Assembly (NCBI GenBank): GCA_016165875.1
Contig: JABBOT010000005.1
Span: 4,745,186-4,809,185, forward strand
Direction: 5' to 3'
DNA: 64,000 bases
From: Acanthopleura granulata
Taxonomy: Eukaryota > Mollusca > Polyplacophora > Chitonida > Chitonidae
Shown here in pieces: positions 57,963-64,000 of this stretch (positions within the stretch are counted from its first letter, which is position 1; each line of letters opens with the position of its first letter). The notes beneath the pieces are model-generated. The model made no database searches. It had not been told where the DNA came from and saw only the letters and a program-made list of their open reading frames with translations. The position numbers were made by a program, and so were the translations under genes.

Positions 57963-60846
57963 AAAGTTATAGAGTGACATGTTGTCGTCCTAAGCTTCTG
58001 CATGTGAAGCCCTCTCGTACATGTGGACCAGAAACATCTGTTCATTCGCCTGCTACCAGGAGGTGCGTCAAGCGGCCAGAAGGCGGTCTGAATAACCAAC
58101 GGAAGTATGGCATGTCTGGTGCAGCTTCTGACACACAAGACCTAAATAGCCTGCAAGTAAATGACAACTGTCGTCTAGTTTAATGTATTCCTGTGAATAG
58201 ATAACACTCCGTTATATCTGAACGTTATCATGAAGCACTTAGGTAAATTAATAGGGAGACGTGAACATGATCCTGTCGGTTACCACGTTGTGTCAATCTA
58301 ATTGCATCTGTGTTACCTTACGAAGTCCTTGTCACGTCGGTACTTGTAAAACCTTTGGTGTAATTTGTTTGCATGCAGCCGTTACGCTCTTTGTAATGGC
58401 GATTATCGGAGATCACTCTAACAGCAAAAATGCCATACAAGCGTATTCTGCCTGCGAGAGTTAATTGTCTATAATGGAAGATCAAGTGTTGAAACCATAC
58501 TTAAATAACAAGGGAAACACCATGATCACACAGCACCCAGATATTTGAAATAAGACAAGCGTTAGCTATTTGATGCAGTGTAAATTGTGCTCTGATATTG
58601 TACGACCCAAGTTTAACATGCACATTCGTTGTTCGGATTTGCAACCAGCCTACTTCCCAGATAAGATGTCAGCCTTTCCTCACTTAATATATTATGAGAT
58701 AGAAAAGACGTTAAGCTCTAAATTCTGCAGGGTAGGCGGTTTTATCTGTTTCTTGAGCGCATGGTTAGATATTATAAAGTTTCACACCACTGAATAAAAA
58801 AATGTGTCTTTTGAACTTTAATTCTGTCTATTTTTAAAAATTTTCAAGATGTCAACCACTACGTCACAAAATTTTGATATGAGCCGATGGCATCAAGTTT
58901 CGTACAATGAATTCAAATGTATGCAAACAGAGAAAAGTATTAATTCAGTGGCACGGATATAAATTATTAGGGACAAGGAATGTGAAAGAGAAACTGAGGT
59001 GACTGTCAAAGTCTTTCATTCAAAAGAAAATGTATGTAAATGGGGAAGAGTATACTGATCAGTGCCAGCACATATACGATGACCTCGACATAAACAAATA
59101 TTAAAGTTGGAAGGGAACTGGGCTATAGAGTTATGACAGTTCAGCTGCCTAAAGTATGTAAATAGATAGATAGCTAGATATTAACCGATCTGGGTGAATA
59201 TATATTTGCCTGGCCAAAATATAAATATCAGGGACAGTGGTTGTAATGGTATTGAGATACAGGCCAGTTCGACTAACTAATGCGTGCGAAAAACAAGGAC
59301 TCATTGATTACCGACTTACCTGTATAGCACTCTCCTAATTTAATTGAGTAATTCGTATGAGCACTGTCATCAGGCTAAGTACTTCAGGGCCAAGTGAAGT
59401 GGAGTCTATAAGCCAACACCTCTATTGTTCAAGTTTTATTAGTAGGAGAACACCTTGGCAACTCTGCAGCTTATCCTAACCGTCCAATAATCAAACAGTT
59501 TTTCAGACATAACACTAACACTGTGGCCGCTATGTGTAGCCAAACGTCCTCTACCTGTATCTCTTCTTATATATCTCTTGGGCGTCGAAAAAGACATTCG
59601 TATACCATTCATCAACCATAACAGACATTTGGTATCACATTTCCAAAGTATCAACTACCGACAACAAAATATTCAACAAACCAGCATAGAAATAAGCAAA
59701 TATATTAAGTAAGATATTAGTGCGGATTCATGCAAAGGGAAGTACTGAGGAGCTCTCAGAGCTTTACGTCGTGTATAAATGTAGACACCTTCTGAACAAA
59801 GCTTCTAACTTATACCCAAACTCACGTGCATTTGAATGGTGAACACTGAACTTCTTCTAAACAGTGGACTGTATATTTGAATTATCTGACAGCGTCGCTG
59901 GCAATTTCTTGAAGACTGTCGGCCCTTATCGTAGGATATAGTTTTCAACACTATTAAGTTCAGTTCATAATATATATAAAACAAATGAGGCCTTCGACTT
60001 TTAACTGATATTAAACTTTTTAAACTGTTTTTTAAAATGTTTATCTGGTTTTCTTTGATTTTCAGTGTTCACCACATCTCGTCGAAAACTATTCATGGCT
60101 TCCTGACTACATGATGTTCTCGCCACGATAATTCAGAGATACTGCCGACATGGCGATAAGCCATAATTATGCGTTCATTCATCCTACTTTCAGTTCACGG
60201 TTTCTTTCTAGTCATGATAAAGTAACTTCATCCCGCAATGCGTTCTTACAACTGACTTAACTATGGGCGCTTTCGTAACATCTTATTTCCGAAAGTCGAT
60301 TCCTTGTGTAGCTTTAAAACTAATTAAAAGCACGGCGTAATAGCAGATTTCTGCAGACACTGGACGCTGTATCATATGACATGTGTAACATGGTATATTT
60401 GGGAGGAATTTATTTATGTGGTGAATAGTTTATCATGTGTGCTTGTTTGAGTTCGCGTTCAAGGCGGTTTGGATAATGGGAAGAGGAAACTGAATCTAAC
60501 ACTTAATCTCCAGCATTATAGATCAGTGTTTAGGTGCTATACAGTGTTTACAGGCGTAGCGTTGTTGACTGCTCCGGTGGTGAGAGCCGCGAAAAAAGAA
60601 TTCTTAATTGTGCATTAGTCAAATGCTATAGTAAGTAAAGACAGAGAAAGTCACTTTTTGATCGAAAGAAGAACAAAACCTAACATTAGAGCATCAAAAT
60701 AACCAACACGCAAAATAATGGACAAAAGATAACGCGTATATTTTTATCAGTAAACACTCACAGTCATGTACGTAATGGCACATTGTCTAAATTATGACTT
60801 ATATGAATAAAAACAAAACAGAAACTATTACATGGGTCGCCATGAT
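57963..60846. other. No gene seen
   Basis: AT-rich intergenic sequence. 59560-59680 shares a diverged block with 57200-57310. Confidence 0.4.
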
Positions 60847-61700
60847 CTAGTCGAGCTCTGAAATCATTAGGATGACATTGTCTATGGAGAGTCTCTTGTC
60901 CACGGAACTCATGCAGGAGTCCCCTATCTCACGTAGTCCGCGGACAGAACACCGGTAAGAAATGTTTTTCAGTATTTCACCCAAACTGTAAACATCTGAG
61001 GATGGTCTAGTCGGCTGGCCGTTTACGACCTCTGGTGCCAGATGCGCACGCAAGTGCCGCTCCTCAGTGGTCACGTGGTAAATTCGGCTTTCTTATAAAA
61101 TGTCCTCAGAAGTGAAATGGTCTTCGTAGAGCGATTTGATGACGACCTGTTTGAGGGATACCATGTGGAATTCTCCTTCCCAGACCACCGTCCTGTTAGC
61201 GGACGGATGCCAGCGGGACAGGAGCGGTACTTCGATATTAGCCCAGTCTGTGGGCGTCTCCTCCTTAGCCCACCAGACTCCTCCACCATCATCGTCTGGG
61301 GTGTCAGGCACGGAGCCTGGGACGTCACCACAAGATTGGCCCTCTGTCATCTGGCACTTTCTGTCAGTTTCTGTTGCTTCTTGGTTCACTAGTCCGTACT
61401 GATACCTCTCTATAACACACGTCCCCAGGTAATAGAACGACACAGGAGTATTCTCTTTTGACTCTGCGTATCCACTTTGTCCGTTTCCTTTGTCCGGGAG
61501 AAGGTGTGGTGGAAGGAGGTGGTAGGGACGACCGGTGATGATCATCGTGGAATCTCCCAGCCTCCACGTGTACACTCCACCACATGGAGACTCTTGGTTC
61601 TTCAGGAGACACTCAAACAAGCCAATCCTCTCTCCCCACAGAAACATGTGGTAGGGCTTCTCAGGGACTCGAAATGAAGAAGGAAGACCATTGTTCCCAG
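60847..61700 (-). pseudogene. Protein-kinase-like gene, core deleted and interrupted by a stop
   Basis: A frame open from about 61700 (first ATG 61647) reads to a TAA at 61095-61093, and the same frame continues beyond it to a TAG-type end at 60847. Before the stop, FHMVSLKQVVIKSLYEDHF looks like the kinase VAIK-lysine strand and the start of helix C. After it come RAHLAPEVVNGQPTRPSSDV and YSLGEILK, which match subdomains VIII (APE) and IX (SDVYSLG). The roughly 100 residues between, with the HRD catalytic loop and DFG, are missing, as is the glycine loop as far as I can tell. An acidic N-terminal part has no domain I recognise. No introns are seen, so it may derive from a retrocopy. A functional catalytic kinase is excluded. 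Confidence 0.65.
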
Positions 61701-64000
61701 TTCAGCCAACGTTGATGAAGTCCTGTGTTAACACAGGTGCATGTGGTTTATTTGAAAACTGCTCCTGTTACGTAAGACTAACGGTATACGTGCAAGTAAT
61801 TTCTCCAACAAAACTGAATTTAGAAGCTTTCTTTTAGGATTAATCTACACTACCCTGAATTATTTTTGCTGCGTTTAATTCAACTTTACCTCGAAGATAA
61901 GAACTCCCACGGAGTTAAGAGTGTTGGAAACACCTTTGCCTCGTTTGTAATCACTTGTTTTCTCAGCAATCATGTCTGTTTTGAGCCAGTGATAGGTCCG
62001 AAAAGACTTCTTTCACGTGCACATGTCGCTATTTTGTGATGAAATGTCATAAATGTACGCGTAGAAAAGACAATAACAAACGTCAAAATTACCTACGTCA
62101 TTTACTGAAGATGGGACATTGACAGAAGTCCAACGTGGGGAGTATTACATGATATTATTGAGGTAATGGTGCTAAGTCACAGTCAGTAGAGCATGTTGCA
62201 CAAAGCAACAGCTTTCACGTCGCGCAACAAGGTCCTAATTCACCGTAGCTCCACCTGTTGCTGGAGTAAAATTGTTGAAAACAAATTTGTAAGGTTAAAA
62301 ATCGTTTTGAAAATCCTGCATCCGGATCCCGATGCGAATCAACATGCATTGAAATGGAATGGATTTGTCCTAGGCTTAAGGCCAGCTTGTGTACAAATAT
62401 CATCCAAACCCCTGATAGATACGAATACGATAGATCGGGCGTGGATAAACGGCTTTATCCACTGAATACAGATTTTATTACTTTGAAGTGAAAGCGTTTG
62501 GAAAGTACTTTAATTGAACGTAACAGATTTGTCGTTCATGTCAGTCTGAAACAAAGCTCATCGTGTGCTTAGGAACGGCAGAAAGTATCCCCGAGTTTGA
62601 CCTTTGGGATGAGAGTAAATATGATCCACATATTTCACTAAGTACTTCTGACGAAAAACTCCCAGAGAGCAATAGAAAAGTAATATAGTCTCTACCTTGT
62701 CCTAATTGCTGAAGCGAAATAAAATGGGTTCAGATGCTCACTGTTATGGCAATTTCTTTATATATCGCATTAAATTTTCTCCATAGTTTGATAGGAACCA
62801 TTCACAGTTTGCTTATGAGGTAAAGTTATATGCCGTGAATTCCTACAACTGTATGTTATGAAATTTACAGTGTCATGTTTTTTGATTTCTGCACGCAAGG
62901 AACTGTGACAGCACGGCACTGCGTCGTCGATTATCAACTGAAAAACATTGAGCAAACAGCCTGCCTCAACCTTTAACATTTGACAGGTACAGAATATGAC
63001 ATCTCTCACTGCATTGGATATGGTTGACCATTGCCAATGTCGAATCAGCCCCCACTTAAAATGGATGCATCCTCTTAGTGCACAGACGTTTGATTGCATG
63101 TTATTATTTGGGTATTGTTTTTAGACTAAACCTATTGATCTGTCATTTCTGACTACATGGTGGTGGGTTCGGCTCGATTCGCGTCATTTCGGCGGAGAAG
63201 ATTACAGGTGTATGTGCACAAAGATAGTCAAACAGAGCATAAAGCAAGCACTCTGTTGTTATTTAGAAGTAGCTCAAATGTCTGTCGTAGGCACGAAAAA
63301 TGTCGGTATTCCTCTGAGAACGACGTATGAAGTTCCTGTCGATGAAATTAAAAATATTGCTGTTCTTGTACATCCTACTTACGCCGTGATACCCAAATTT
63401 TAGTTTGTGTTTACTAAGAGGTCATAATGATATTATAATGAATGTGGAAATGATGATGAAATGTCTGACCAATAAATATCTTTTCAAAAGAAGCAAAAAC
63501 AGACTCGACAGTCTACGATCCCAGTGGTCGTTGTTTGCGAACAGACCCGTCCTTTTCCCACCCATAACTGAGAAAGCATTCACGATGTTGTCAAGAGGAA
63601 GTAGTTGTTTACTGGACTTGGTTCTTGCTATGACTGATTACGATGGGTATTGTATTGTCCCAACCTAATTACAGCCAGGCTTTACAGGAGTCATTAGCTA
63701 CATCAGTACTCTATCATGTAGATATCGGTGGGCGATTCCCACAGGCAGATCTGTTGTCGCACGTAATCTAAACAGAGGGGAATATCGACTCGAAATGCGA
63801 AATTGAACCTCTGCTGGAAAATAGTTTATTTGAGATAAACCTGTAGGTCAACCCGCGGATCCAAACGCAGGAGTGTTACAAATCCCGGAGTTAAACGTTG
63901 TCCAGAAACTGAAAACGTCGTCTTTGTTGTACGATCTAGTATATCCCGTTACAGTTATTAATTCTATGTAGAGCTTGGTAAATATAATTTGAAATGGACC
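61701..64000. other. No gene seen
   Basis: Open frames of 60-110 codons on both strands (62193-62465, 62770-63099, 63212-63403, 63405-63668) have no recognisable domains, splice borders or codon bias. Confidence 0.4.

Overview
The window is animal nuclear DNA: genes are split by many introns with canonical GT..AG borders, most of the sequence is non-coding, and it is rich in tandem repeats and in degenerate copies of a tRNA-derived SINE of the type common in molluscs and other lophotrochozoans. A mollusc or a related marine lophotrochozoan such as a brachiopod is the best guess; species cannot be told from the sequence alone.

Layout. (1) About 1-18,423, minus strand: a large WD40-repeat (beta-propeller) gene running off the left edge. 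Eighteen phase-compatible exons can be read, about 620 residues, none of them the last. Three of its introns hold tandem arrays whose units are copies of the exon just upstream plus its 5' splice site: about 45 units of 105 bp (217-4,945), about 12 units of about 120 bp (6,230-7,625) and 5 units of about 87 bp (11,495-11,900). (2) 20,720-30,757, minus strand: a GPR157-type seven-transmembrane receptor with exons 2-4 at 25,072-20,965 and two homologous, phase-identical first coding exons (27,042-26,604 and 30,757-30,304). (3) 30.8-37.7 kb: mostly repeats, including a 58-bp minisatellite. (4) 37,670-42,418, minus strand: COX5A, a complete four-exon gene for cytochrome c oxidase subunit 5A, head to head (288 bp between start codons) with (5) JTB, plus strand, 42,707-46,182, five exons. 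A long palindromic element lies in JTB intron 1. (6) 47-55.8 kb: no confident gene; a 24-bp minisatellite, a 48-50 bp minisatellite, a foldback element and SINEs. (7) 55,861-56,148: a possible first exon of an unknown plus-strand gene. (8) 60,847-61,700, minus strand: a broken protein-kinase-like gene lacking its catalytic core and carrying an in-frame stop.

The genes do not form a pathway. COX5A (respiratory complex IV) and JTB (small membrane protein) probably share a bidirectional promoter. The most unusual content is the repeated conversion of exon-plus-splice-donor segments of one gene into intronic tandem arrays, and the double first exon of the GPR157-like receptor. All gene models come from reading splice sites, phase and family resemblance by eye; no alignment or expression data were available.
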